Positions 37,080 to 51,100 of a stretch of 64,000 nt of DNA are shown in pieces. The notes below the pieces were generated by a model, which was given only the letters and a program-made list of their open reading frames with translations, ran no database searches and had not been told where the DNA came from. A program made the translations under genes and the position numbers. Source of the stretch: Archilochus colubris (lineage: Eukaryota; Chordata; Aves; Apodiformes; Trochilidae); the NCBI GenBank assembly GCA_023079485.1, contig CM041084.1:130088792-130152791 (forward strand). Reading direction: 5' to 3'. The first letter of the stretch is position 1; every line of letters starts with the position of its first letter.

Positions 37080-40000
37080 GTGAGTACAAACATTTTAATG
37101 AAACATAAAGATCTTCATTTCAGAAAAAAACAACCACAGATAAGGAAATGGTTAGGAAATTGTATTAGGAAGAAGGTGGTACACACCAAACTTAAGCTTT
37201 GTGGGATTATGACAGTAAAACAGCTTACCAAACAAGGTAATTTTATGCCTATAAGTTTATAGTATGTATATATATATATGTATATGCATACAAGTACACA
37301 CAAATTCATGAGGTACAGAATTTTATAGACACATACACATGCCTACAAACATACACATGTACAAAATGTGAAGGTGTAAATTACTCTAGAGACATGATAA
37401 GTTTGATTAACAAAATGCCTTTCTCAGGAATGAATGGCAAACAAAATCAGAGTCTGGGTTTTACAAAATTTGGTTTCATAGCTGGGATTAAATTAATTTA
37501 GTTGCCTACAAGTGAAAAGCAGTAAGAATGATAAAAGCTTGTTGATTGCATTTAGTGAGCCATAGACACCGAAGCCTAATGTGATTAATATTTCCAATGC
37601 AATCTCTGTATTTATTGACTTTGACAGATGGGGAATATTGCATAAGCTATTGTGTGCCTGTGCATTCCTTGAGTGTGATGCTGTGTTTTTTTCTTGCTTG
37701 CCTTGTCATTTGTTTCATTTAACTTTCTCATTAATGGCACAATTGCTTTGCTTTGTTCAAAAATCCTTTTCTGAGAAGCGAGTATTACTTTCTTTTTAAA
37801 CTTCTTGCCAACAGAAAAATTTCAAACACATATGGTACAGAGGAATCATGTAAAAGATCGGTTTAAAGCAAAAAATAAAATCTGAAATTAAAAGCACAAA
37901 TCCACTTACATTTCCACTTTTCCTTTGACATGAAATGAAAACTTAACATGAGAAATGCACACAGTTCATCAGTATGCTCTGAACAAATACATAATTAACA
38001 TGTGGAATAAGCAATTCTGTTGTCAACGCTTTCACATATGTTACCATGAAACTAACATATTTTAACTAGTAGAGAAATAGAGGAAAACCCAAGGCAGCTT
38101 GTGCTTGACATATGAATTACCTTGGCTCAATTAATATTAAAAATAAAATGATCTAATCTATACCTGAACTATCTTTACCATACAAGAACAACTTAGTGGG
38201 CCCTGCATAAGTACCATCTGGTCCAACACTGATAAATTATTACTTGCAGAATAACATCCATTGTGATCATTGTGCAAATGCTTTACTAAATCACTGGTAG
38301 GAATCAAAACGTGTGAATTTGATAGCAGGTAGGTTGAAAGCATAGGCTTTGGTGTTTTGCATTAATGCAATGTGCTGGACTGACAAAACCTTATTTAAAG
38401 GCTACATAATGAGTGGAAAAAAAAAAAAGGCTATATAGCAATACCATGTGGCTTCTGATTTGGGAACTACAATCTAGCCTATTAGACATGGACCTGTTCC
38501 AAAAGTGCACATTCAAACAATCATGCATGAAGGACTTAGAAGCACAGATGTGAATTATAGCTCTCTGAAATCCTGGGAATGCTCCAAATCAGGCCATTAG
38601 ACATAGATTTGAACTGTGAGTACAGATCCAGATCTAAAATTTTTGTTCAAACCTGTCTTTCCCCAACATTTTTACAGCAACTACTGAATGTATTAAAACC
38701 AGCAATGTTCCATAAGCTTAAAAAAAATACCAGTTAACCCCATCTTAGCTGCATTCCAGCATGATTCATAATGGCTGACTAAAAGCATTTCTGTAAAAAG
38801 GAAGTGACAAAAATCATCAACTGAATGTGATGGAACAGTTTAAACAGGTGAAATTCAAGCTGGATTACTGCAGCACCATTGGCCACGTAAAGCTACACAG
38901 TGATCCCTTTGGCCAAGTATTTAACATTAAAAACATAAATAATTTAAGGGTTTTCTTTTCCAAGTGGATCAGAACTTTGAAACGTGTTCTCTTTTCAATC
39001 CTTTTTACACACACACCAGCTCATATAAATAGTTTTGACTAGAGCAATAGTGTTGGAGGAGACTGAGGCTGCACATTTAACAAGTGTGCCAGTGGTAGAG
39101 GATGGAAAAAGTCCCCAAGTCTGTAATAAGGGGCACGGAAGAGGCACTGAGGGGCCACCTGCCATTTTTCAGTTCTTTCAACAGCAGGAAACTGAGCCTC
39201 CCACATTTATGAAAAAAAAAACAGTTCAATGATGCTCTTGCTTACTCATTTCTCATTTTAAACCAAATATATTTGCAAAATTTGTCAAAATAGTTATTCT
39301 TCTGTAAAAGGTTAAGAAGGTGTGGCACAAACCAGTCTGGCCTTTGCCACCAAGTACTGTGTAATAGGAGAGCCAATAATAGAAACTGTGTCTGCTGAGT
39401 CTGGTTTAGTGCTGTGTCTGCAAAGCACTGCTCTTCATTAATTATTTCAGTGCCTGGTGATTGACTACTAGATTTTCACACCCTGAAAGCTACAAACAAA
39501 TCCACAGTTCAGGATCTGAGAATGTTCCCCATTGACAATGGTTTAAAAAGCAGCCAATAAAAAGAGATCATGAGTCTGGAGGCAATGGCAGAGCAGCATT
39601 GTACAGGCATAAATGAGAAAACATTTCACCCCGTTTAAAATGGCCTGGTGACCACCACTATCACTCTTGTGAACTCTTGTAGGTGTACAATTTAATAACT
39701 AAATCCGGCACTACATATTTTCAGGAATTAATCTCATAATCTGATACTTTGTGTCATTTGGTAGCGAGAGAGAAGTCAAAGCAAAATGTATAAATCCCCT
39801 TCCTGAAGTGTGTAGTCACAGCTTGTGTTGATAGCAGAAGTATTCAAATTACCAACTTCAGGACTGCATTCTTGGAGATTATAAAATGTTTTAATAAACA
39901 TGCCAGGTCTGATGAGAGAAAAGTGAAATACACAGTAATGGCATCTAAGTGTAAATATTTGTGAATACAAATGATGGATTAAAAAAATTCAAGAATAGTT

Positions 40001-42954
40001 CCAATGTGTTGTATTACTTTGGAGTAAACAAGATAAGTAAGTCTGAATGAACATGATTATACTGTGTGTTTTGAACACTAAACCATAAATTTCTACAGAA
40101 TCTCTACATAAATCTCTACAGAAGAGGTTTTAGGTTTTCAGGTTTCTGAAAAGAGAATTGGTTTTGTTGTCTGTAGCAGCAAACTCCACAGACAACTGTT
40201 CTGCTGCAGATTTCTGAAAGTCCCAATGTATATATAGTCAAGCAAGGATAACATTTTAGTTATCCAAAGAGAGAAGTTACAGGGTTGTAGATAAAACTTT
40301 TCTAGTCCTTTTTAACTGCTATGCTCTCATATGTCACTAACTTGAGAGAGAACAAACCTCAAGAACAAGATAAAAAGGGCAACAACAGTGCAAGCTTTCT
40401 GTAGTGATGCAGGATCATCACTTAGAACAGTAACATTCTTTTAGTCTCTATATCCATTCAGCTTGGAGGGTCTCTGCTGGAACTGGCAATAGTAGTTATG
40501 TGGTCCCTCAGGATGAGCCTAACCCCACCACTCCATTTCAGGTGTGTAACCAAACAGCTGATATGGGGTATCTGACACTGCAGCAGCTGAGATTCAGTAA
40601 CCCAGAAGTGAAAGGGTTCCTGTCTCTTAATATATTCCCCGTCCAATTGCTCAATAATTCTTTAAAATTAACACATAAAATGAGCATGGTGACGACATGC
40701 ATTGCTAGCATTACTAATACATGTGATCCCCCTCAGTTCCATACTAAGACATGGTGTGTAAATGACTGTGCTTGCAGTCATGTGTATATGTACATATATG
40801 TTCCATTAACATGGAGGCAGAACTGCAGACTGGATTGAGTATTATCATTGATTTGCAGAACTTTGAGTGGATAGAGGCAGTTTGAGAAATTCTACTCAAT
40901 CATTGAAGTACACGTAATACTTTTGTTTTTTTTTAAAGTTTGATAGACTTGTATGGTATTAATCATAGTAACTTGGACAGTAGTTTTTGTGTAGCGGCTG
41001 GTAAAGTTTTGTTAAAAATTTGGCAAGGCTGAAACATATTCACAAGGAGTTTTATCATCTGTGACAAATATCTGGATAATATTTTTTGTTTTAGAAGTAA
41101 TCCAAGTAGATCCAAGTCAAAGCTACCAGCATAAGATAAGCGTTGTCTACGTGTTATTTAACTGTCTCAGAGTGCCATGAAGGCAAGAATACAACAGCAG
41201 GAACTGACTGGTGCACTCCAGCATTTGGTTGCGTGCACTGCGCTGACCACAGCAGCAGAAGGTGGCCTTTCACGTGTTTTTTAGACTGACATGTAATGCT
41301 CCATTTATGACATTTCGTGATTCTTTGCCTTTCACATTAATGAGTGGTAGGCCACACAGTACCACATGTGCTCTGCTCGCTACAAGATGCTACATTCCAC
41401 CCTCCTCAGATGTTACTGAGCATTGAAGTTTACTGCATCTGTAAAAACATGGGAACATTTGGGAAAACATGAAAAACAGGAACAAGAATTTTATGTTTAA
41501 CTCCCTTGTGGCTTCCACCCAAGACATCTTGCTCAGGTAAAGTCATAAGAACAAACAACCCAAAGACAGGATACATGCATGAAGCAAACTCTGTCTCTGA
41601 ACTGTGGGGAAAGTAGGAACTGAACTCCGTTGCTCCTTCTGAGAAGTTATCTGAGCAGGGCAGCTAGATCCATTAAAAAAAGTGTCTTTCTTCCCTGCCA
41701 GCCTGTTTGAAGCAACTCCTGGTGGAAACCTACAGAATTCTTGGTCATTGTGTTGAGTGAAAAAAGTTATCCTTAGCTGCCATGCCACACTGAGAAGGAA
41801 AGCACTTGGGAATGGTCCTTAGCAGTATGATCTCGCAGCTCCAAGTGAAGAACCTTTAATTCTGGCAACTGAGACAGGACTGCATGACTCATTCTCCTTG
41901 TCCAAGAGGTTGGGAGGAATAGCAGAAGACAATCAGAATTCAGGGGTAGTCCTCAGGAACTCAGCATGCTGGAGCTTTCTGATCTGCCTTTCTCTTACAT
42001 GCGTTACACACATGTAAGGAAAGAAGGGAGCCAACAACTTTGTGGCCAGAGATTGGTGTTTAAAGTGGTCTGAAAAATAGGGAGAGGTCTATCATCATCC
42101 CGTCCCCTGCCTAGCAGTTAATTATTCCCCTGTCCCCTCTTAACTCCCCAGTTAATCCTTTGGCCCTAGTCCCAACCTCATTTCTCTTTAAAACTCTTAA
42201 AATCATAAAAAGAAGCAAGAAATTCGGGAAAGCTACACAAGAGCTATGAGCTTCTGCACCCTTCAGGTGAGTAATGCCACAGAAGGAAAGATGTTTTACT
42301 TAAGTTCTCAATCACATATGTGTCCTGATGTATTTTGAGCCTTTCTTGTGGATCAAAATTCAAAAATGAGGCAGAAAGTATACTTTGGATCAAGACTGAG
42401 AATGAGCTGGGAGCTTACCACAAGAGAGTTTGATTTAATGATATCTCAGGCACCTCATGAGGTATCTTTGATAAACAGAAGTTGTGTGATTTCTAGTACT
42501 GAGACTATGGTGTGCCAAGAGACACTGCTTCAGAGCTGTCAGTTCAATGCAGTGTTTTACTTATTCATTACATCAAGTAGTGAAGAACTGGGATTGATTA
42601 TAAGACACATAGGACCAAGACCACCTATTTGTTTTTACCATGCGTACTTCAGTGGAAGGTTACTTTGATTTGAGGCTCAAGGTGTATTAATAAACAAATA
42701 AGTGACACAAGAGTCAGTATCACAATCACACGATGATGGCACACATTGGAAGATGTTTATTTTCTAGTCTTCACTAACGTTATATGGTTCTTAATAATAT
42801 TCCAAGGAATTTTGTCTTTGCTCTGGAAACACAAGGACAAACCTTGCATGCACATTATTTTTGTGTCTCCTGCCTACCTCCATTAAATGCCTCAGAGAGA
42901 TTTTAATCTGCCTGCAAAAGTCAGAACAGTTCTTCAATAAATGCATCAAAAAGA
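37080..42954. other. Intergenic or candidate-intron sequence
   Basis: AT-rich, with TA/TG-rich patches at 37261-37300 and 40781-40800. One further exon-like segment (40462-40541) is listed separately. Nothing else was recognised. Confidence 0.55.
40462..40541 (+). CDS. Weak candidate exon, plus strand
   Basis: A good acceptor (TATATCCATTCAG before 40462) and donor (TTTCAG/GTGTGT at 40541/40542) bound an open segment encoding WRVSAGTGNSSYVV and PQDEPNPTTPFQ. Its entry phase 1 does not match the phase-0 end of 37079, so either an exon is missing between them or it is unrelated. No family is recognised. Confidence 0.18.
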
Positions 42955-43725
42955 GAGAAACAAGGTATGGTGGGGTTAGGCCTCACTAGCAGACTTTCCT
43001 GCCCAGCTGGTCACTCACTCCACACACCCCACCTCAGCAGGACAAGGGGAGAAAAGAGGGGACAAAAAGAAAGAGAAAGCTTGTAGTTCAAGATAAAGAC
43101 AGGGATATTGCTTACCTTACTGTCACAAGCAAAACAGGCTTGAGTTGGGGAAATTAATGTATTGGCAATTAGAATAAATTCCTTGATTTGGGGTGGTGGG
43201 AAACAAAAAGAAGAAATGAACATTTACACACTTAAAGAAGACATTTTTTCCTCCATTGTTACCAGGTTCCAGGTCACTCCAGGCACCTCTCCTCCCCATC
43301 TTGTTATCACCACAGGTTACACTCTGTCCCTTCACTGAGGCAATGGAGAGTCCTTTCTTCCATCTCATTCTCTTCCTCTGCTGCAGCACGGGTCCTCCAT
43401 AGGCTGTAGGGAACATCTGCTCCATGATGGAGCACCTCCTTCTCTCCAACCTCCTCCAACTTCTCTTCCTCCTCTGGCCTTGGTGTTTCCTATGTTATTT
43501 TTGCTCATTCCCTCCTCCTTTCTCTGATTTTCTTTGAACTTTCTTAGATATATTTCTCCAAGATGCCACGAGCTTGGCTGATGGGCTTGTCTGGGTCTGG
43601 GTCTGGGTTGTTGGAGCTGGATGGAACTGGCAATGTCTGATACAGGGCAGCCTCAGCCTCTCCTTACAGACACCACCCCTACAGCACCCCCACTGCCAGT
43701 ACCTTACAATTTATACCCAGTATTC
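42955..43725. mobile_element. Diverged avian dispersed repeat, probably LTR/ERV-derived
   Basis: Several phrases in order agree with a high-copy repeat I remember from bird genomes: AAAGCTTGTAGTTCAAGATA, AAACAGGCTTGAGTTGGGGA, CTGCTGCAGCACGGGTCCTC, GAGCTTGGCTGATGGGCTTG and CAGACACCACCCCTACAGCA. No open retroviral gene is present. The family name, the orientation and the exact ends are uncertain. Confidence 0.5.
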
Positions 43726-45097
43726 AAGGTGTGACTTCTTCTGTAGCGAAGTGGAGAGAAGCTGTCCCATCAAGAGCAGGGATGGTCTTTGGTAGATATG
43801 TCATCCTCCCAGCAGCGTGATAGATCACCACAGAGAGTGTGGTGGAGGGGAACCACCAAAGGGAAGAAGATGGAAGAAGAGGAAACCACTGAAGAGCAGG
43901 GGAACACTTGAGCTATGGGGAGGAACTGGGCAGGGCAGGAAAATTTCCAGTCGTGCTGGCGAGTGGTCTGCAACTGAAGGTAGTGAGAGAGACCTTTCAA
44001 ACTGCTGGAGAACACCTCTACTGTCACTGCATTGCCCTGCACAGCCTGATGTCTGGTGGGAATGTAGCTCTCAGGTTTTGAGGAATTGTGGTCCAGGGGC
44101 TGCAGCTACCTTGCAATCCCTCTTTGAGCACTGGGCCCAGCTGGAGGGCTCTCAGCTACTGAGCAGAACCAAAGTTCCTACACAAGGATTCCCACAGTGA
44201 CAAAGCTGTGTGTGCAGCAGAGCTGTAGTACAAACAGGCGTACAGGTATGAAATAGAGTTAAGTAAGGTACACAGTGACTGGGTTGTAACTGCAACTACA
44301 GAGGGTGATAAGAGGGCAGAAAGAGAACATGAGGGGAGACCAAAGAATGGTGCAGTTTTCTCTTAAGTCACATACAGAAAATTCTGCCACAGGACAAGGC
44401 ACTGAGAAGTTTAGGAGTACTAGGGAGGGCAGGACACCAACTTGTCTAAAATAACAGGGCTGATGCACAAAATTAGAAAAGGAAGGAGGAGCTGAGAAGG
44501 AAGGGGAGAAATACTCCAAGTTCTATTAATTTTTTAAGCCCATCTAATTTCAGTATAGGCTTAGAAAAACAAACTAAAACCTCCAGGGGATTCTTCCATC
44601 TAGGAATTCAAGCTTTGAAGCAAAATCTGCTTTTCTGTCTTTAGTAGATCTCTTTGCTGTCCCACTTCTTTCTCCCATTCTAATGTTTAATTGGCTTCAG
44701 CAGAGATGATCTATTGCTAGTTCTGTGTCAGGCCCTTGCCAGTAACACCATGGGGTCTGAATTTCTTCCAGTCATCTCGTGCTCCTATTTAAAATATTTT
44801 AACTGGAAAGCTTAGATGACCACATTTCAGAGACTACCATTTTGCAACAAACTTCCATCTGGTCAGAATTAGGTCCACTAACCATGGCTGGAGAAAAAAA
44901 TAATCTTGTCTTCATGTTGAGAGCGTACAGCTTCTATTAAACATGATTTGGAGTGGGATAACTTGCTACTAATGAGCATCAGCACAGACAGCAGGAAATC
45001 AAGCTTTTAAGCATCCAAATTTCAAAGCACACTTGTTGGCAATCTGGTACTCACTTTCTATTTCTTGGGAAGATTTGAGTGTTTCTCAAAAATCACA
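43726..45097. other. Spacer downstream of RGS22, including its likely 3' UTR
   Basis: The first 700 bases are moderately GC-rich with overlapping open frames on both strands that lack any family or splice support. The part near 45 kb should be RGS22 3' UTR. An ATTAAA on the minus strand at 44686-44691 is the nearest plausible polyadenylation signal. A donor-like GTGAGT at 45054-45049 (minus) might mark a 3' UTR intron. Confidence 0.5.
44686..44691 (-). terminator. Possible RGS22 polyadenylation signal
   Basis: ATTAAA on the minus strand, about 410 bases past the RGS22 stop. It is a variant hexamer. No AATAAA occurs between it and the stop. Confidence 0.3.
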
Positions 45098-45165
45098 CTA
45101 CTCTTTGGAGAAACGGGGGATTTTTTTGGAGCTTCCCTGCTTTGGAAGGGAAGCAGATGAGGCAC
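45098..45165 (-). CDS. RGS22: RGS22 terminal coding exon with stop
   Basis: The acceptor TATGCAG precedes 45165. Entered in phase 1, as the previous exon requires, it encodes [20 protein letters not shown] plus E, then TAG at 45100-45098. A phase-0 reading is also open but does not join the upstream exon. The Ser/Lys-rich end resembles the remembered human tail in composition. Confidence 0.8.
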
Positions 45166-48100
45166 CTGCATATGGAAAGAAAATTTAAATTATGAGATAC
45201 TGAAAGGGTTAAATATTACATAGCATTATTGCTAACCCTACTGCTAAATGGAGCTATCTAATGAACAAAATATCGTAATCTCTCTGAGAAAGACCCAAGA
45301 GGATATTCATGGCTAAAACAAAAAATGAAGCAAAGCTTCTATCATCCCCCCAGAAGCATACTGGCAAACTGGTAAGAAAAAAATTTCATTTCTCTGGTTG
45401 TATGTAAGCTGATGAAGTACAAGAAGCCAGGGAGTGAAATATGCACTGAACAAATAGGATTGCTGTGCCACTGCAGAATGAAGAAATGTCCAAATCCCTT
45501 CTTGCAATAGGACCTGTCCAGTAAAGGCAACACTGATACTCCTGTAGCTTTCACTTTCCCTCTCTTAGAAATCTTATCAATCATGAGTATGCTGTGGAGA
45601 GCAACTGCTCAGCACACAGCATAAAAAAGGCAGAGGTTCATATATGCAACTGAAAAGGAGAACAAAGACCTTATACTGAGAGAATTTCACCTAAGATAAG
45701 TTTGTTCTCCTAAACTGGAGAGTTTGGTTAACAACCTGCAAGGAATGATGAACTTTTCTCCAGATCTTCTTGCTTTTTAAGCAGTATTCTCTCCTGCTCC
45801 AAAGCTTCTATATACTTGGAATAGGACCAGGAAGCCTGCAAGAATCATTAAAAACCATCATCCTCCAGACCATGTCACTGGTAGTTCCTGGTCCATTTCA
45901 ACAGTGAGACAAAAAATAAAGCTCGTTTATATTATACCCCTATTATGGAATAATCACAATTGCTAAGAAGAGAAGTTTTGTCATGAAAATACTGGAATCA
46001 GGGGATTGCTGCAAATAAATGAATCTCAAAACACCATGAAATGCAATTTATGCAAGTTTGACAGATCTGATGCTTACATTCATTTATTCTCCATCCCCTG
46101 TCTCAGTCCTATCATTGCTCCTTTCATTTTTAAAATCTAAACAGAGCAGACCTTTCCCCTACCAAAATATCAGCCTTTGTGCTACTGAGGACTTGATTTT
46201 ATCTCTCTGCCACATCTTTCCAGCTAGTCCTTAGCCTAAGAGTTCTTTCTGCCTCTTCACTTCAGCAGAATGCTGCTACCACTTGAGACAGATCAACTGG
46301 AGATTTCACATTCTTTCTTTTTCTAGGGAACAAATGTTGCTTTCTATGTTGTAACAGCCACAGTTCCATGTAAAATTTAGTCACTCTTCCAAATCAGTAT
46401 GGGATCTGTACTTTTATTTGGTGGGGTTTTTTTCATTACAGCCTGAGAACTTTGTGGCCAGTTTGTCGTTTCATGACTCCCTAAGAACTTTGGGCATCTT
46501 CCTATAGCAGAAAGGGGCTTGCAGAAGAAACTGATCTATAGAATATTGCTGCTCTTTCTGCAGTTACCTGCTTCTTGAGGACTGAAGTGTATGATATTGA
46601 TACACTGGCTCACCTAACTGACTTGGGTTTGTTTTTTTTTTAAATAGGTATGACCAAAGGTTAGAAGGTCAATTTATGGGATCAGGGTGATATCTTAAAC
46701 AGTTTGACTTCTGGCTTCATATTTGGCTGAGGGAGCTGGGGCTGTTCAGCCTGAAGAAGAGGTGGCTCAGGGGAGACCTCATCACTCTCTACAACTACCT
46801 GAAAGGAGGGTGTAACCGGGTGGACGTTGGTCTCTTTTGACAGATGACTTTCAACAAGACAAGAGGGCATGGTCTTAAGTTGTGCCTGGGGAAGTTTAGG
46901 TTGGATATTAGAAAGAATTTCTTTATGGAGAGGGTGATCAGGCATTGGAATGGGCTGCCCAGGGAAGTAGTGGATTCTCCGTCCCTGGAGATATTTAAAA
47001 AGAGACTGGATGTGGCACTCAGTGCCATGGTCTGGTAACTGCAACGGTGGTTCAAGGGTTGGACTCAGTGATCTCTGAAGTCCCTTCCAACCCAGCCAAT
47101 TCTATGATTCTATGATTTCAAGGGTATTTCAGACTGCCTGTTTCTGTATTTTGCTCATCACTAGTGTAATGCCACAGGAGGAGGTCTATGGAATGTAAGC
47201 AGTGGCTGGAGTGTGTGATTTACTCCTGCAGTGCCTAACACAGCTGTGATGATGTGGTTGCCGAGGTTTCCTGGTACATTATGGCAATGTCAATTCAGCC
47301 ATGAATGATGCCTTGATATGCCTGAGCTGGGATGTCTGTTCTTCCTGCTTTCCCAATAAATTGACTTCTACTTTTTCACTACAGATTTAACACAGAAGTA
47401 ATAGGAAACTATTTTTCTGCTGGATTTTCTATTCAAATTCCTATATTTCCTAAATGAGTTCAACTTTTATTTTTGACATGAGAGCACAACAGGACTTAGG
47501 CCCAAGCCAATTTCGATCAAGATATGAGTTTTCCGAGTAATTAAAATTTTCTTGTTCAAGATTTGAACTTCCTTTCCTAGAGATTATCTTTAAATAAAAA
47601 TTCTTTTTAAATCTGAAGGGCTTAACATGTTTTAGATATTAATACTACTCAGCAGATAAATCTTAAAATAAATAAATAAGTTTAAAAGTCATTAAATGTA
47701 AGTACTCTTAAAAATAGAAAAGTTAATTGTAGAAGAATGAGTATTTATTGAAGAACCATGTGATTGTATTATTCAAAACCAAACTCCATGTTCCCATTAT
47801 ACCAAGTTCATTTTGCCTCTCTTGAATGACTATACTCATAGCAACATGTTTATTATTTACCTTCCACCCATATTCATCTGAAAATGGTGCTGTTCCTGTC
47901 TCCAGACCAGTCTCACCTCCCAAAGCACCACTTGGTGGAATACTTTTTGTTCTCACTTCTTTAACCTGCCAAGAATAAGAACTCATGGTTAGATGTAAAC
48001 AACAGTTACTGAGCTGAATTAAAACCCAAAGTCTGAGAAGGCTAAAATTGTCATTGCAAATGAAACACTGTCATATGCAGTACATGTTTTGGAATGTTCA

Positions 48101-51100
48101 GTTTCATAATTCATCATGTTGGAAATAATAAAAAGTAGCATAAGATACTGCTGTTTGAAGCATTTCTTTGTGCTAATTAAAGTTTCCTGACCTCTACGCT
48201 CCTGCCAACTCTTTTCCTTTCAGATTCAATACCCTCCCCAAAATGTCATGAAGGGAGGGGGCAGATCTGCAGCAGAACATAGTTTAAGAGCAGAGAAGCC
48301 ACTGTGATCCTCTAATTTGGCCTCAGGTATGAACATAGAACATAGGATTTCTCATTATTAGTTCCAGTTTGGTCCAGTAGCTGTGAATGAAGACAGTGTA
48401 AGTATTAAGAAAACAGGCAATCTCATTTAAAACATTTACAATGACCAACAAGGTATCATAATGCCTCATAAACTGCTCTAGTGGTTAACTGTCATTTTCA
48501 TGTTGTTTTAGTGGTTTACTAAGGCTGCACTCTTGCACAGTCTGTCTGATTATCCCCAAACTCTTTATGAACATTAATCAATATACATATTTAACCTTAT
48601 GTCACTAAACCCACAAGATCCCCATTAACCAAGTAGTATAACGTCCCATATTGCAAATAAGAATTTATTTAAAAAAAAAAAAAAAAAGAGAGAGAGAATT
48701 CAACCCAAATGGTTTCCCAGAGTAACTCAGAAAACCCCTGAAAGATACTAAAATGACTAGAATATCCTATTTTTTTCTCCCACAGTGTATTCTTCCTGAT
48801 CACCCCCACTGTCCTATGGATACCAAAGGTGTCTCTTTGGTATAGAACTGCCCAGGTAGCGTGGTATTTATCTTCTTTTCAGCACAGCCTTACAAACTTC
48901 TCTGGCACTCTTGATGGAACAGGGATTTTAAAGTAAATACAGAAATAGTGTGTATGCTAATATAACTCAGTTTATGTTTGCTAGCTGTCTCAACTAGAAT
49001 GGTGAATTAAATGATGTCTTTAATACTATCTTCTTATTAAAAAATTAGGTAATGTTATGGCAATGGCATGTTCCATGACATTATACCCCTTTCTAACAAA
49101 TAAACTTATTGATAAAAAGCTTAAAAAGAGATAACAGAAACATCAACAAGAAAAGTTAACACTTACGGTTTTTCCTTTCCCCCCTAAGGTTATGAAAAGA
49201 GTAAATACAGATATGCAGTGCAAGTTAAAACTGATTTGTACACTTGAAAACAAAAATGGTTTTAATATGGAAGAGGCTAGACTTAGGTTAGGCATTAGGA
49301 AGAAATTCTTCAGTGTGAGAGTGGTGAGACACTGGAACAGGCTGATGCCTAAGGAGGTTGTGGATGCCCCTTCCCTGGAAGTGTTCAAAGTCAGGCTGGA
49401 TGGGGCTTTGAGCAACCTGGTCTGGCAGGAGGTGTCCCTGCCCATGCAGGAGGTTTAGAACTAGATGATCTTTAATGTCCTTTCCAACCCAAACCATTCC
49501 ATGATTCTATGAAAACCTCACTGTCTGCCCATTTTTTCCATTACATTACACAGAAGTCCAACTCTCACCCAGTCTAGAAAGCAAGAAGAGCCCAGGTAGA
49601 CTGGGCATTCCAGGGACAAATTTATGAGAAGGAAGAGATGAAATCTGCTCCACCAGTACTATGATTGTTGTATTTGAAATTAACCCAAAAAGGCATAATG
49701 GGGGAGAATAAAATATTTACAAGAAAAAATTGTTTCTAACTCTCGACAGAGCTTTCCTCTCTGTCAACATGAGCCTGGTGGGGCAGAGGAGCATAGACAT
49801 TATTTTAAATGCCAAGAAATCATCACCTTCTACAAGCTGCCAAGGGAATGTGCTATTGCTTATGTTGGATGAACCTTATCAGTATCCTTCAGGGATACTG
49901 AATCATTTGAATAGTTACGTAGTCACTGAGGGGACAGAAATCTCAGGCAAGAGAACAGGGAATGGCAAATTCTTTGAACAATAATAGAGGGGGAGAAGAG
50001 TTGCAAAGACTTAGCTGTTCCACCTGTTCCTTCAAGAGATTTTAAAAGGTATCTGATTTACTGACGATTTTTTTTTTTTTGAGAATAGTCTGCAAACTGT
50101 TTACTGAACTACAGTCTCTGTCACTTTCTAAAATTTCTTGCCCTGTTTCCCAGCTTAGAAGGGTAATTCACCTTTCCCATTTGTTCCCCATAAAAGCCAG
50201 GCTTTTGCCCTCCTGGCCAAGATTTGCTCTTTACTTCCTTGATCTTAATCAGAAATCTTATAGACAGGCAACAAACAGATGGAAAAAATAAGTCTGTGAA
50301 AACGCAAAAGTGCATTACTTTGAAATATTGCATTCTTGCACAGCAAGTATTGCCAATGGCCTTGCCAGATATATCTGTATGGAGGCAACGTGCTCTGGAG
50401 AAAGGAACATGAGTTCTTGGATTTTAGACTTCACTTGACATTGGTGTGTGGCCTTAAATAACGCTTCAGTGGTCCTGGGTTTTCACGTGTCTAAAAGATG
50501 ATAACAATGTGTCCGTGTTCTTACCAGCCTCTATGTCTTTATCTGTCCAGGTATTCATGTGGTTCTCATCATGGGTAACATCTCAACACATGTGCACTTG
50601 GTATTTAAAATATGTGAAGGTCTGCTAATGCTACTTCTGATAGTTTGCAAGTCCTATTATTTCTTTGCCCTGAAAGGAATTATATCTCCTCAAAGCTGGC
50701 TAAACAATTACATTTCATAAAAAATAAACATTTGCAAAGCCTATAATCAATAGAAAAAAAATCCATTATATTTTAATAATAAAATTCCAAGAAAAACAAT
50801 TTTACAAGCAAGCATTCCGCTGTAGGGGTCACAGTTCTGTTAATGCACTGAAACTGTCTGGAAACTCATTGTGAACAGTCTGACAATTTCACTGTCAAGG
50901 CTGAGAGATATCCAAGAAAAGACAAAGACTATACAAAGCAATTAGCCCATAAATATTTTTTTAAATAATGTGCAGACTTTTCAAATACTCCTTCTGAGAA
51001 AATAGATATGAAAATCTGTTTTTGTTTTGCTTTGTTTGGTTTGGTTTGCAATAGTGACCCAGGACTGTAAATTCTGAAGCAGGACAGCACATAATGAAAG

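Noticed and set aside
43817..44200. 127-codon plus-strand open frame
   Set aside because: Next to the dispersed-repeat block, with low-complexity Lys/Arg/Gly composition and a competing open frame on the other strand.
45058..45165. Phase-0 reading of the last RGS22 exon (35 residues to another TAG)
   Set aside because: The preceding exon ends in phase 1 (FLA plus G), so only the phase-1 reading ending at 45098 joins it. That reading also resembles the known tail better.
49192..49458. 88-codon plus-strand open frame
   Set aside because: It translates the 3' tail of a CR1 element and is not a host gene.
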